Shown piece after piece: positions 7,933 through 17,784 of a stretch of 48,687 nucleotides of DNA. Origin of the DNA: Candidatus Magasanikbacteria bacterium RIFOXYD2_FULL_41_14 (GTDB lineage: Bacteria; Patescibacteriota; Patescibacteriia; Magasanikbacterales; GWA2-37-8); contig MFRE01000012.1 in the NCBI GenBank assembly GCA_001784475.1, positions 768 to 49,454 on the forward strand. The letters run 5' to 3'. Position 1 is the first letter of the stretch; the number at the start of each line of letters is the position of its first letter. A program made the translations under genes and the position numbers. The notes beneath the pieces are model-generated. The model made no database searches and was not told where the DNA came from. It saw only the letters and a list, made by a program, of their open reading frames with translations.

Positions 7933-9564
7933 CTAGTTATTATCTAATAACCAACGACCGCTTCGTTTATTCCCAGTAAATTTAATTCGTCCGCTTCTTC
8001 TTATTTCCTGAAGTATATTAGTAACATCCTTGGAAGATAGTTCTGGAAAAGCCTGACTGAATTCCATTATAGATCCGCTATTATTTTCAGTAATGTGTTT
8101 AAGAATCATCTCTTTATACTTCTCCCTACTTAAACCAGTAATTTTTGTATATTTACCAAGCAAATTATGGTCTTTATAATATTGTTTAGCTAAAAAATAT
8201 TTTGTCCCTCTTCCACGACCAATACTCGTTACCACACCGACGTCGATAAATTTTTCTACATCATTACGCCTCACATTAGTTACACCAACATCTTGATCCT
8301 TTATTGTTTCTAACATTATTAAATCATCTACAGTTAAAATAATTCCGCGTTTAGCTGTGATTTGATCCAGATAAGAGACAAACTCAGCGTCTTTTACAAT
8401 AGCGGATATCTGCAAAATAACCTCGGCATCGGAAGAATTAAAATAATTTGGAATTCCCTTGCCTTCTTTGATACTACTTTCAAATATTAGATCCGCACCC
8501 TGACCAGACCGTTCCACTAGACCTATTTTCTCAAAAGTTTCAGCCAGCCGTCTGTTTCGCCATGCAGTCTTCTTATATATATTCTGCGGTGTAATTCCCG
8601 ATAAAAAACCACCAGGATTTTTAAATGTTACTTGAGCATTATCTTGTAAAATAAACACAGAAGATGGCAATTCATAGTCACGATGCACAACGGCGTTTAA
8701 TATCGCCTCTCTGACCGCTTCTTCATTATAGGCATTAATATCTCTACGAAACAATCCTTCCCGTAATTGTATAACATAATTACGATCATTAATTTTTTTC
8801 CATAATTCGTCCAAAGAAAAAATCATAGGTTTTCTTAGATTCAGACGATCTGCGTACTTAATGTCTCCTGGATTATTCCTGTACTCAAAAATTATTTCAG
8901 CATTTGGTATTACATCCCTCAAATACACTTCTTTTCCCAAGAGCAAAAGTGCTGCATTGTTTATTTTATTACCCTTTAATAACCCCAGATCGGTCAAAAA
9001 CTGCTTCATTGGTAAATTTTGAACAACATTATTGCGATTTTTATCCTTATACATTTCTTTCAGCTTCGACAGTGCGTTTTCGTCTAAAACTTCCATACCC
9101 AAATTCAAAAACTTGGCAGAATAATCATCCTGCGTCTCATTCAGAATTGTTTTGATTTCGCTCTCTTTCATTTCAACCAGTTCTTCTCCAACTCTTGTTA
9201 AATATTTACCAAAAAAATTAAACAATTGCCCCTTCTGTCGATCTGGAATCGAGACAACCAAAACACGCTTGCCTTCTATATTAAGCTCCTGAATATCAAT
9301 CTTTGCTTTAAGTTGAGAATATATTTGCGATCTAATATCAGCAAGATTTGAAAATGCATTTGTGCCGACAATCTCTTTATTATTTGAAACCCCAAATATT
9401 ATTTTTCCACCGCCACAATTACCAATAGCCACGCAATAACCAAAAAGACATCTTTTTTCTTTTTCTTTCCCGCCAAAAATTGAAAAATCATTGATGGCAG
9501 ATTTAAATTCCAAATTTTCTCTTTCAAATTCTTGACATAGTTTTAAAAAGTCGCTCTTATTCAT
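7933..9564 (-). CDS. AlbA_2 (Schlafen-like) / HATPase_c_4 putative DNA-binding ATPase or regulator
   Basis: ERENLEFKSAI...GNCGGGKIIFGVSNNKEIVG N-terminus; ...REAILNAVVHRDYE...QDNAQVTFKNPGGFLSGITPQNI... central region. Confidence 0.82.
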   Translation of the reverse strand: MNKSDFLKLCQEFERENLEFKSAINDFSIFGGKEKEKRCLFGYCVAIGNCGGGKIIFGVSNNKEIVGTNAFSNLADIRSQIYSQLKAKIDIQELNIEGKRVLVVSIPDRQKGQLFNFFGKYLTRVGEELVEMKESEIKTILNETQDDYSAKFLNLGMEVLDENALSKLKEMYKDKNRNNVVQNLPMKQFLTDLGLLKGNKINNAALLLLGKEVYLRDVIPNAEIIFEYRNNPGDIKYADRLNLRKPMIFSLDELWKKINDRNYVIQLREGLFRRDINAYNEEAVREAILNAVVHRDYELPSSVFILQDNAQVTFKNPGGFLSGITPQNIYKKTAWRNRRLAETFEKIGLVERSGQGADLIFESSIKEGKGIPNYFNSSDAEVILQISAIVKDAEFVSYLDQITAKRGIILTVDDLIMLETIKDQDVGVTNVRRNDVEKFIDVGVVTSIGRGRGTKYFLAKQYYKDHNLLGKYTKITGLSREKYKEMILKHITENNSGSIMEFSQAFPELSSKDVTNILQEIRRSGRIKFTGNKRSGRWLLDNN

Positions 9565-9577
9565 ATTACACTGGCAA

Positions 9578-11536
9578 TCATATAACCCTTAAATTAAAAT
9601 TCCTTACTAAATTAACTTTAGTGGTATCATCTAACGCCGAATCCAAACAAACAAAAATATCCTTTTCAACTAATCCCAAAGAACCCGCTTGCTCCTGTGT
9701 TAGTTTTTTGGCGAATGTTACAAACATGCGTCTTTCGCCATCAATAATTTGCCAAACCTTAATTCCCAATTTACCTGGGATAACCGATTGTGATACTTGA
9801 GAATTTAAACTAAATCCTTCTTTAACTAACACTTCATACACCACCGACTCTTCGTCGTAGCCATCCACCAACGGCTTTTCCAAAAATAACTGCATTTGTG
9901 TTTTAAGTTTTTGCTCATCGTCTTTATCGGTTATTGTGTTCCACTGGCGATAATTTGATTTTGACAATTCGTAGGACTTAAAACCGATATCACCTTTGCT
10001 GAATTGTTCGCCAGCCCGTCTAATCCGTTCACGAGATATCTCCGCAACATTTAAAGGCTTATTAATAGAAGTAAGAAAATCAATCGCCGCTTTCGCTACT
10101 TTTTTTTCTTTATTTGACATTCCTCCTTCAATCTTAATCATTTCCGGTAACTGTACGCAGATAAAATTTCTTTTACCATCATCTTGGGCATTAATTTGAA
10201 AAACGGCTTCGCCGACTGTCCCTGATCCAGCAAAAAAATCTAACACAGTCAAATTTTTGTCGTTACAATTTTTTACGAAATCATAAATTACGCTTCGCGG
10301 TTTTGGATTTGAAAACGGAGTTATTGGTGTTCCAAAAAGTCTTTTTAAGTGATCCGTGTCTTTTCGGGTCTGAACTTTGTTATACGATCTTAGAACATCC
10401 GTGCGATCAGAATAAATATATGTTTTCTTGGATGGCGCAACCATATCATCATGTGGAAACTGAATCAAGTTATCTTCGATCCATTCACTCCACGTATCGA
10501 TCGTGCAACTCCAGCCCCTGTTTGGAATCTTGCACGGTTTACCAGTCAATGGATTTAGCCTAACATCTTTTGGGCCACTATTCTGCGGATCGTCGATTGG
10601 TCCAATTCTATAAACGCCATCTTCATCTGCAAATTTATAATTTGATAAATTGTCACTTTTTAAATTATTTATTAAAAAATACTCTTTTAATTTAGATTCA
10701 ACTTTCTTATAATCAGGCTGATTACCAACCCAAATTTCTTGAATCGCAGAATAATGCGGATTAGTCAACCCGTATCCAGCGAGCTTAGCTGCATCAAGAT
10801 TTTTTACGTATACTATACAATATTCGTGGGAAGTTGATACAACATAGGGATCATTTTTGGGAGTACCATCAATTACTATCTGTGCCACGAAATTCTCCTC
10901 CCCAAAAATTTCATCCATTATCAATCGTAAATTTGCCACTTCATTATCATCGATTGAAACAAAAATAACCCCATCCTCACGGAGTAAATTGCGCGCCAAA
11001 AACAAACGCGGATACATCATCGTAAGCCAATCGCTATGATAACGACCGTTTGATTCTAAATTACTGGTAAGTTTTACCCCGTCTTTGCTCTGCCCAGTAC
11101 GCTCATAATAATCCGAGGTATTTTCGGTAAAATTATCTTTATAAATAAAATCCTTGCCTGTGTTGTAAGGCGGATCGATATAAATCATTTTTATCTGTTC
11201 ACGATAATGCTTTTGCAATAACTTTAACACTTCCAAATTATCCCCTTCAATAAATACATTTTCGGTTTTATCCCAATCTACACTTTCTTTTTCTTGCGGA
11301 ATCAGCGTTCCTGTCGCCGGGACGCGAATTGCCTTAAACGCGTTGGCCTTACCTGCCCAAGACAATCCATACTTCTCTACTTTTTCATCAATTTCCGCAC
11401 CAAGAGTTAATTTTAACTTCTCCCAATTAATTTTTCCTTCTGCAAAAGCCGATGGAAAAATTTGTTTGAGTTCTACCATCTTTTCTTCCGGGATATCTTC
11501 CGATGTCATTGCTACTTTTTTAATACTTTTTGGCAT
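9578..11536 (-). CDS. Type III R-M modification methyltransferase (Mod)
   Basis: DPPYNTGKDFIYKDNF and LDFFAGSGTVGEAVF motifs; start chosen at MPKSIKKVAMTSED rather than the ORF-track start. Confidence 0.92.
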   Translation of the reverse strand: MPKSIKKVAMTSEDIPEEKMVELKQIFPSAFAEGKINWEKLKLTLGAEIDEKVEKYGLSWAGKANAFKAIRVPATGTLIPQEKESVDWDKTENVFIEGDNLEVLKLLQKHYREQIKMIYIDPPYNTGKDFIYKDNFTENTSDYYERTGQSKDGVKLTSNLESNGRYHSDWLTMMYPRLFLARNLLREDGVIFVSIDDNEVANLRLIMDEIFGEENFVAQIVIDGTPKNDPYVVSTSHEYCIVYVKNLDAAKLAGYGLTNPHYSAIQEIWVGNQPDYKKVESKLKEYFLINNLKSDNLSNYKFADEDGVYRIGPIDDPQNSGPKDVRLNPLTGKPCKIPNRGWSCTIDTWSEWIEDNLIQFPHDDMVAPSKKTYIYSDRTDVLRSYNKVQTRKDTDHLKRLFGTPITPFSNPKPRSVIYDFVKNCNDKNLTVLDFFAGSGTVGEAVFQINAQDDGKRNFICVQLPEMIKIEGGMSNKEKKVAKAAIDFLTSINKPLNVAEISRERIRRAGEQFSKGDIGFKSYELSKSNYRQWNTITDKDDEQKLKTQMQLFLEKPLVDGYDEESVVYEVLVKEGFSLNSQVSQSVIPGKLGIKVWQIIDGERRMFVTFAKKLTQEQAGSLGLVEKDIFVCLDSALDDTTKVNLVRNFNLRVI

Positions 11537-11587
11537 AAAAAATACATTTAAAAAAAACCTTAAACACTGCACAGTTTAATATCTCTA

Positions 11588-11616
11588 ATTTTACCACTTT
11601 TCAAGCCGACTGTCAA
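11588..11616 (-). promoter_or_regulatory. Putative promoter of the mod-AlbA-res operon
   Basis: Minus-strand TTGACA (11616-11611), 17-nt spacer, TAAAAT (11593-11588). Confidence 0.75.
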
Positions 11617-11645
11617 AACAAAAAAACCGCCAATTACAGCGGTTT
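11617..11645 (-). terminator. Intrinsic terminator of the toxin-antitoxin operon
   Basis: Minus-strand AAAACCGC-tgtaattg-GCGGTTTTTTTG. Confidence 0.8.
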
Positions 11646-11648
11646 TGC

Positions 11649-11900
11649 CTAATATATTCCCTGCCGGTGGCCAATACGGATAATAACCAGTAAAACTAAA
11701 TTTTTATATACCCGATAGATTATTCTGTATGGCCAAACGCGGAAACTATAACAACCATTATATTCACCCTTCAGTTTCTTGCCAATAAAAGGATTCTCTG
11801 CCAAAGCCGGCAGAGATGCGAGAATGCGGATCTTGAAATCTTCGGGTATCCTATCAAGATCTTTTTTTGCTTTGTTTTCTAACCTTACTTCCCACTTCAT
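11649..11900 (-). CDS. RelE/ParE-family toxin
   Basis: 83 aa; VRLENKAKKDLDRIPEDFKIRI...YNGCYSFRVWPYRIIYRVYKN...IIRIGHRQGIY. Confidence 0.88.
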   Translation of the reverse strand: MKWEVRLENKAKKDLDRIPEDFKIRILASLPALAENPFIGKKLKGEYNGCYSFRVWPYRIIYRVYKNLVLLVIIRIGHRQGIY

Positions 11901-12213
11901 ATTTCTTTTTACTTTTATCAGCTACCGCAAAACCATAATCAGACATTACATCGACCAAAGTCGGCCATTTTTTGTATGCTCCCGATTTTACGGCGCGGTC
12001 GGTGGCTTTGATATCCTTATCTAAATCCGGAAAAATACGGCTGACCTCTAAAGTTTCTTTCCAAGATTCAAACTCATCTACGCTCATAAACACGACTTTT
12101 GGTTTGCCATTTTCGGTAAAAGTATAATGATTGCCCGGGCGTTGGACTTCGTCGGCTAAATCAAAAATCCGCTTGCGGGCTTCGGTGATGGAGATGGTAG
12201 TTTTGGGGTTCAT
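11854..12213 (-). CDS. Phd/YefM-family antitoxin
   Basis: TTISITEARKRIFDLADEVQRPGNHYTFTENGKPKVVFMSVDEFESWKETL; overlaps the toxin start by 47 bp. Confidence 0.85.
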   Translation of the reverse strand: MNPKTTISITEARKRIFDLADEVQRPGNHYTFTENGKPKVVFMSVDEFESWKETLEVSRIFPDLDKDIKATDRAVKSGAYKKWPTLVDVMSDYGFAVADKSKKKYEVGSKVRKQSKKRS

Positions 12214-12226
12214 AGGGTTTATTGAT

Positions 12227-12262
12227 ATATGTACATAATAACGTACATATGTAGTTTTGTCA
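12227..12262 (-). promoter_or_regulatory. TA promoter with palindromic operator flanking the -10
   Basis: Minus-strand TTGACA-17-TATTAT; inverted repeat ATATGTAC (12227-12234) / GTACATAT (12243-12250) brackets the -10. Confidence 0.75.
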
Positions 12263-12273
12263 AGTGGACAGAG

Positions 12274-12293
12274 ATCCCGACTTTCGTCGGGAT
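12274..12293. repeat. 20-nt perfect hairpin unit (8+4+8), intergenic
   Basis: ATCCCGAC-TTTC-GTCGGGAT. Confidence 0.8.
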
Positions 12294-12309
12294 GACAACA
12301 GTGAGATTA

Positions 12310-12972
12310 CTACATCTGCCCCAATTCTTTTAAACTGGCAAATTTTTCGCGCGTGATAATTATATGATCCAACAATTCCACGCCCAACAACTCCCCCGCT
12401 TGTTTTAGGCGTTTGGTAACGGCGATATCTTCGGGCGAAGGTTCGGTATTGCCGGAAGGGTGGTTGTGGGCGACGATTATTTGCGCGGCGTGATGGCCAA
12501 TGGCCGGTTCAAATACTTCGCGCGGATGCACCAAATTGGCGTTGAGTGTGCCGACGGAAATAATTTCGCGTTGAATTTCTTGATTGCGCGTGTCTAAATA
12601 AAAAACCACAAAATGTTCTTTTTTGTGGTCGCGGATATCTTTGAGTTCGTCCCAAACATCTTGGGGCGATAATATCAAAACAGATTTCTTATTTTGCAAC
12701 AAACGCCGTCCCAATTCAAAACAAGCAATAATTTCACAGGCCTTGGCCGGGCCTAAGCCAAAAGTGTTTTTCAGCTCTTTGTAACCAGCGCTATTTAAAC
12801 CTTGACCACTGAATTTTTTCAAAATTTTGTTGGACAGTTCCACTACATTTATACCTTTCGCGCCAGTGCGCAGTAAAATGGCCAATAATTCGGAATTGGA
12901 AAGTTTGCCCGGGCCGTATTTTGCTAATTTTTCACGGGGGCGGTCAACTTTTGGCACCTCCTTCATCTTCAT
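12310..12972 (-). CDS. radC: RadC/JAB-domain DNA repair-like protein
   Basis: RPREKLAKYGPGKLSNSELLAILLRTG; IIVAHNHPSGNTEPSPEDIAVTKRL JAMM motif. Confidence 0.95.
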   Translation of the reverse strand: MKMKEVPKVDRPREKLAKYGPGKLSNSELLAILLRTGAKGINVVELSNKILKKFSGQGLNSAGYKELKNTFGLGPAKACEIIACFELGRRLLQNKKSVLILSPQDVWDELKDIRDHKKEHFVVFYLDTRNQEIQREIISVGTLNANLVHPREVFEPAIGHHAAQIIVAHNHPSGNTEPSPEDIAVTKRLKQAGELLGVELLDHIIITREKFASLKELGQM

Positions 12973-13103
12973 AAAAATTTTTATTATATTGGGATTGTTT
13001 TAGTCGCACTACTCTCTCACAATGACAGCGGATCACATCTATATCATAACAAATTTTTATCAATCGGTAAATATCATGATTTAAATATATATTTAAATAC
13101 TAA

Positions 13104-13901
13104 TTAAGATTGATCACGCGCGCTTACCAATTCTTTTAACTTATCTTCCACCCCGCTTAAACCACCTTCATTATATGATTTTAAAAAGGCACTGCCAACA
13201 ATGGCAATATCAGCTCGGCCTTTTAGCGCTTGTATCTGTTCACCACTAGAAATCCCAAAACCGACCGCGAGCGGTTGTTTAAATATATTTTTTAATTTAC
13301 CCAAATAATCATCTAAATTTGGATCTAAATCGGGACGAACGCCAGTAATACCGCGCCGTGAAAAACAATAAATAAAACCACCAGCGTCTTTGGCTTGGGC
13401 TACCAAACGATTGGCTTCGCTATCCAAACCGGCGAAACGCTGTAAAATTAAATTATGTTTGCGGCACAGTTCATCAAAATGTTCACGGCTTTCCATGTCT
13501 AAATTATAATCCGGAATAATGAGTCCGCTAATCCCGATTGCCGCACTGTCAGCACAAAATTTTTCCAAACCATAAGAAAAAGGAATATTAAAATAGGTCA
13601 TGAAAAAAAGTGGCGTTTGAATTTTATCAGTTTGTTTTAATTTTTTTACCAACTCAAACGCGTCTTTAACTTTTACGCCTTGCGCGAGCGCGACTGTGTT
13701 GGCATCACGAATAACCGGCCCGTCTCCCACCGGATCGGAAAAAGGAATTTGGAGTTCAATAAAATCCACGCCAAAGCGCGCCATCATCAAGACAATTTTT
13801 TGCGTCTCTTCCAAATTTGGATAACCAACCACGACATGGCTCATTATTCCCAATCTTTTTTCTTGTTTAATTTTTTGACATTGTAATTCTATTTGATTCA
13901 T
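13104..13901 (-). CDS. trpA: tryptophan synthase alpha subunit
   Basis: FIELQIPFSDPVGDGPVI, GLIIPDYN, GFGISSGEQ motifs. Confidence 0.95.
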   Translation of the reverse strand: MNQIELQCQKIKQEKRLGIMSHVVVGYPNLEETQKIVLMMARFGVDFIELQIPFSDPVGDGPVIRDANTVALAQGVKVKDAFELVKKLKQTDKIQTPLFFMTYFNIPFSYGLEKFCADSAAIGISGLIIPDYNLDMESREHFDELCRKHNLILQRFAGLDSEANRLVAQAKDAGGFIYCFSRRGITGVRPDLDPNLDDYLGKLKNIFKQPLAVGFGISSGEQIQALKGRADIAIVGSAFLKSYNEGGLSGVEDKLKELVSARDQS

Positions 13902-13931
13902 ATAATTAAGTTATGAAATGGTAATAGGCGC

Positions 13932-14045
13932 GACATAATTAATTTTCTGACTGTGGGTCTTACTCAGCCCCGGCGCCACGCTCCCAGAGGGAACTCGCCG
14001 GTGCGTCTACGCAAGCGGTCCTCGCTAGCGAAAATTAATTATGTC
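13932..14045. repeat. Structured element copy A between trpB and trpA
   Basis: 16-bp perfect inverted repeat 13932-13947 / 14030-14045 (GACATAATTAATTTTC / GAAAATTAATTATGTC) enclosing a core homologous to copy B (42991-43113). Confidence 0.85.
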
Positions 14046-14048
14046 AGG

Positions 14049-15299
14049 CTATCCGGACTTGGTTTTTAAATATTCTTTCCACTTAACATCACCCACGGCT
14101 TCGGCCACGATAAAAATATCCTTATCGCCGCGTCCGGACAAATTAACCACAATGGTTTTATCTTTTGGCAAAGTTGGCGCTAGACGAATTGCTTCCGCCA
14201 CAGCATGAGAAGATTCCAAAGCCGCGAATATTCCTTCGGTGCGTGCCAAAGTTTTAAACGCTGCTAACACTTTATCGTCGGTGGCGTAAGTATAATGCAC
14301 GCGTCCGGTTTCAAACAAACGCGCGTGCTCCGGACCAATACCGGCGTAATCTAGACCGGCTGAAATACTGTGCGTCGGTTGCACTTGACCGTCATCATCA
14401 GTTAAAAAATATGATTTATACCCTTCTACCACACCTAACTTCCCTTGACCCTGCAAACGCGCGGCGTGATCGCCAATTTTTTCTACTCCCCGCCCACCCG
14501 CTTCCACGGCAATCATTTTAACATCTGGCTCGTTCAAAAAATCATTGAATAAACCAATGGCGTTGCTACCGCCACCAACACACGCTACTAAATAATCGGG
14601 TAATTTATTTTCCATTTCATGGTGTTGCGCGCGCACCTCTCGGCCAACAATATTTTGAAAATCGCGCACCATCGACGGATATGGATGTGGACCCAAAGCC
14701 GAACCCAAAAGATAATAAGTATCATTGGGGTTGGCAATCAAATCTTGCAACGCGGCGGTAACCGCGTCTTTCAAACGTTTCGTGCCGTGCTCAACTGCAA
14801 CCACTTTTGCCCCTAACTGTTCCATCCAAAAGACATTCGGGCGTTGACGCTCAACATCTACCGCGCCCATATATACCACGCATTCCAGGCCAAATCTGGC
14901 CGCTACCGTGGCCGTGGCGAGCCCATGTTGGCCGGCGCCGGTTTCGGCAATTAAACGTTTTTTACCCATCCGTTTGGCCAGGAGCGCTTGACCCAAACAG
15001 TGATTGATTTTATGCGCGCCCGTATGATTTAGCCCTTCGTTTTTAAAATAAATTTTAGCGCCACCGAGTTGTCGCGTGAGGTTCTCAGCAAAATATAACG
15101 GCGTCGGACGACCGGAATAATTTTTATACAAATTTTCCAATTCCGCGATAAAACTCGGATCGTTTTTTGCCTCTTCGTACGCTTTAGTTAATTCTTCTAA
15201 AACGGGCACTAATAATTCTGGCACAAAACTGCCTCCAAATTGACCAAAATAGCCGAGTTGGTCAGCGTCGTATTGATTGGGTGAGAAAAAATTTTTCAT
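14049..15299 (-). CDS. trpB: tryptophan synthase beta subunit
   Basis: [65 protein letters not shown] motifs. Confidence 0.97.
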   Translation of the reverse strand: MKNFFSPNQYDADQLGYFGQFGGSFVPELLVPVLEELTKAYEEAKNDPSFIAELENLYKNYSGRPTPLYFAENLTRQLGGAKIYFKNEGLNHTGAHKINHCLGQALLAKRMGKKRLIAETGAGQHGLATATVAARFGLECVVYMGAVDVERQRPNVFWMEQLGAKVVAVEHGTKRLKDAVTAALQDLIANPNDTYYLLGSALGPHPYPSMVRDFQNIVGREVRAQHHEMENKLPDYLVACVGGGSNAIGLFNDFLNEPDVKMIAVEAGGRGVEKIGDHAARLQGQGKLGVVEGYKSYFLTDDDGQVQPTHSISAGLDYAGIGPEHARLFETGRVHYTYATDDKVLAAFKTLARTEGIFAALESSHAVAEAIRLAPTLPKDKTIVVNLSGRGDKDIFIVAEAVGDVKWKEYLKTKSG

Positions 15300-15334
15300 A
15301 TATGCTATATATAATTATGGCCGTGAGATAATTA

Positions 15335-15958
15335 TTATTGATTAATAATTCCAACCGCCGCTACAGCCGCGCGAATTTTGTCCACGTCTTTTTTTCCGGG
15401 AGCGGATTCCAGCGCGCTGTTAAAATCAACTATTTGCGGATGGACAATTTGAATTGCCCGAGCAACATTGTAGGTGCCGAGTCCGCCAGCCAAAATATCA
15501 ACCGCAATATTTTTTAATAACGTCAAATCAATTTCTTGACCGATCCCCTTACCGGCATCAAATAAAATTTTATCCGCCGTTGCTTGATAATCTGCCAAAT
15601 TTTTCAAATCTTCCGGAGATTTTATCACTAGCGCTTTCCATACCTCTACTTTTTTACGCAAAGTCGCGCAATAATCTGGCGTTTCTGAACCGTGTAATTG
15701 AATAACATTCAAACCAATTTCAGACACTAAATTTTCAGCCACGGATAAATCTTGATTAACAAGTACGCCCACAAATTTAATTTTTGGAAAATTTGGTTTA
15801 ATCGCGCCAATTATTTTTCTTACCGCTTCTGGCGACATGTGGCGCGGACTTTTGGGAAAATTAATAATGAAACCTAAATAGTCAGCGCCCGAACGCGCGG
15901 CCGTAAGCGCGTCACTTAAAGATGTCAAACCGCAAATTTTTATTTTGGGAATGCTCAT
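15335..15958 (-). CDS. trpF: phosphoribosylanthranilate isomerase
   Basis: KICGLTSLSDA, GADYLGFI, FVGVLVN, IQLHGSE, DILAGGLGTYNV, DFNSALE motifs. Confidence 0.94.
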   Translation of the reverse strand: MSIPKIKICGLTSLSDALTAARSGADYLGFIINFPKSPRHMSPEAVRKIIGAIKPNFPKIKFVGVLVNQDLSVAENLVSEIGLNVIQLHGSETPDYCATLRKKVEVWKALVIKSPEDLKNLADYQATADKILFDAGKGIGQEIDLTLLKNIAVDILAGGLGTYNVARAIQIVHPQIVDFNSALESAPGKKDVDKIRAAVAAVGIINQ

Positions 15959-15959
15959 A

Positions 15960-16802
15960 TTATTCTAAACTTAATTCTTTCATCTTGGCGGGCAGATCGA
16001 TTGCTTTCATTAAAGTGGTACCTACTAAAATTGCTTTCGCGCCGACATTTTTTAAACGCAACACATCAGCACTACTTTCAATACCAGATTCAGCCACGAG
16101 TAATCGGTCAGCTGGAACCAAAGGCGCCAAATCAGTAATATTTTTTAAATCCACCTCAAAAGTGCGTAAATCGCGCGCGTTAATTCCCAAAATTTCCCCT
16201 TTGGTCGTGAGTGCTTTATCCAAATCTTCTCGGTTGTGTGATTCTATGAGACAGCGCATTCCTAATTCATGAGTTAAATCAACTAACTCGTTCAAACGCT
16301 CGGCAGTAACAATAGAGGCAATCAAAAGCAAAGCATCGGCGCCATAATATTTTGATTCATAAATTTGATAAGGATCAAAAATAAAATCTTTGCGCAGAAT
16401 TGGGATAGTCGTCACATTTTTTATCTGGCGCAAAAAACTTAATTCGCCTTTAAAATGCGCGTCAGTTAAAACCGACAATGCGCGCGCTCCGCCGATTTCA
16501 TAAGCGCGTGCTTGCGCCAAAATGTCCACACCCACATTGATATCGCCGGCCGAAGGTGAGGCCTTTTTAATTTCTGCGATTAACGCCATAGTTTTGGCTT
16601 GGCGCAATGAGCCATAAAAATCACGAATCGGTGAGGAATTATTTTCGGCGAATTGTTTTTTTATTTCCACGAGCGGCAACGACATTTTGGTTGCTTCCAA
16701 TTCTTTAATTTTATCAGACACAATAGTGTCTAACTCATTGTTTCCACCTACTAAAATTATGCCTTGATCCATATGATTATAAACTATTGGTAATCTTGGC
16801 AA
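15960..16802 (-). CDS. trpC: indole-3-glycerol phosphate synthase
   Basis: ALIAEIKKASPSAG, LSVLTDAHFKG, ILRKDFIFDPYQIYESK, GINARDL, ESGI motifs. Confidence 0.95.
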   Translation of the reverse strand: MPRLPIVYNHMDQGIILVGGNNELDTIVSDKIKELEATKMSLPLVEIKKQFAENNSSPIRDFYGSLRQAKTMALIAEIKKASPSAGDINVGVDILAQARAYEIGGARALSVLTDAHFKGELSFLRQIKNVTTIPILRKDFIFDPYQIYESKYYGADALLLIASIVTAERLNELVDLTHELGMRCLIESHNREDLDKALTTKGEILGINARDLRTFEVDLKNITDLAPLVPADRLLVAESGIESSADVLRLKNVGAKAILVGTTLMKAIDLPAKMKELSLE

Positions 16803-17778
16803 TTTGTAAAACTTTTTTCAACGGCGCGTCGGTTAATAAAATTTCCCGCGCGCGCTCAATGCCGATATTAATTGAATCGGCAACACCACCCAAATATAAA
16901 CTTAGGCCAGCGTTAAGCGCGATAAATTCTCTTTCTGCTGAGTTGCCGCGACCTTCCAGTATAGCGCATGAACGCGTAAAATTTTCGGCCGGCTGTCCGC
17001 CTTTGATTTCTGCTAAAGAAAATTTTTGGCCGGGCTCAATCTCAAATTTCTTAATTTCTTGTCCGGCGATAAATTCGTAAACAGTGGTCGGTGCCGCCAC
17101 ACTGACTTCATCTAAACCATCCTGGCTACTAACAATTAAAATATGTTCTGAACCCAAAGCCAAGAGCGCCTCGCCCAATTTTTTAGCCAAATCTCCCGAC
17201 GACACCCCGATCACCTGTTTTTTTACTCCCGCTGGATTTAAAAGTGGGCCTAAAAAATTAAAAATAGTGCGTACGCCTAGTTCCTTGCGAATCGGCATAA
17301 TATGTTTAAAAGCCGGATGAAAATTCGGGGCAAATAAAAATACCAAATCGGTTTTATTAAAACAATCTTGCGCTTGTTCGCTATTTAAATTAAAATTAAT
17401 TCCAAATTTTTCAAGCAAATCAAAACTGCCACATTTGGAACTAATAGCGCGATTACCGTGTTTGGCAATCGGCACACCGGCTACGGCGGCCACAAACGCG
17501 CTTAAAGTGGAAGCGTTTAAAGTAGAACTGCCGTCCCCGCCCGTGCCACAAGTGTCAATGGCGTCTTTGCTAATTTCAACTTTTATCATCGCCGTGCGCA
17601 AAACTTTCACCAGAGCGACAATTTCTTCGACGGTCTCACCTTTCATCGCCAGTGCTGTTAAAGTGGCCGATGCCAAAACCGGCGACAATTCGCCGCGCAC
17701 GAGTGCCAAAGCAATTTGCTCGGTCTCTACGGCCGACAAATCTTCATGGCGCAATAATTTTTTTAAATATTGTTGCAT
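16777..17778 (-). CDS. trpD: anthranilate phosphoribosyltransferase
   Basis: DTCGTGGDGSSTLNAST, KHGNRAISSKCGS, GVRTIFNFLGPLLNP motifs. Confidence 0.96.
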   Translation of the reverse strand: MQQYLKKLLRHEDLSAVETEQIALALVRGELSPVLASATLTALAMKGETVEEIVALVKVLRTAMIKVEISKDAIDTCGTGGDGSSTLNASTLSAFVAAVAGVPIAKHGNRAISSKCGSFDLLEKFGINFNLNSEQAQDCFNKTDLVFLFAPNFHPAFKHIMPIRKELGVRTIFNFLGPLLNPAGVKKQVIGVSSGDLAKKLGEALLALGSEHILIVSSQDGLDEVSVAAPTTVYEFIAGQEIKKFEIEPGQKFSLAEIKGGQPAENFTRSCAILEGRGNSAEREFIALNAGLSLYLGGVADSINIGIERAREILLTDAPLKKVLQIAKITNSL

Positions 17779-17784
17779 ATATTT

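Noticed and set aside
13079-13098. AT-only 20-bp palindrome ATTTAAATATATATTTAAAT after trpA
   Set aside because: Low-complexity AT sequence; no independent evidence of function.
13932-14045. Interpretation of element A as a simple trpB-trpA terminator or a MITE
   Set aside because: No T tract on the minus strand after the hairpin, and the terminal arms are not conserved with copy B while the inner structure is; left as an unknown structured element.
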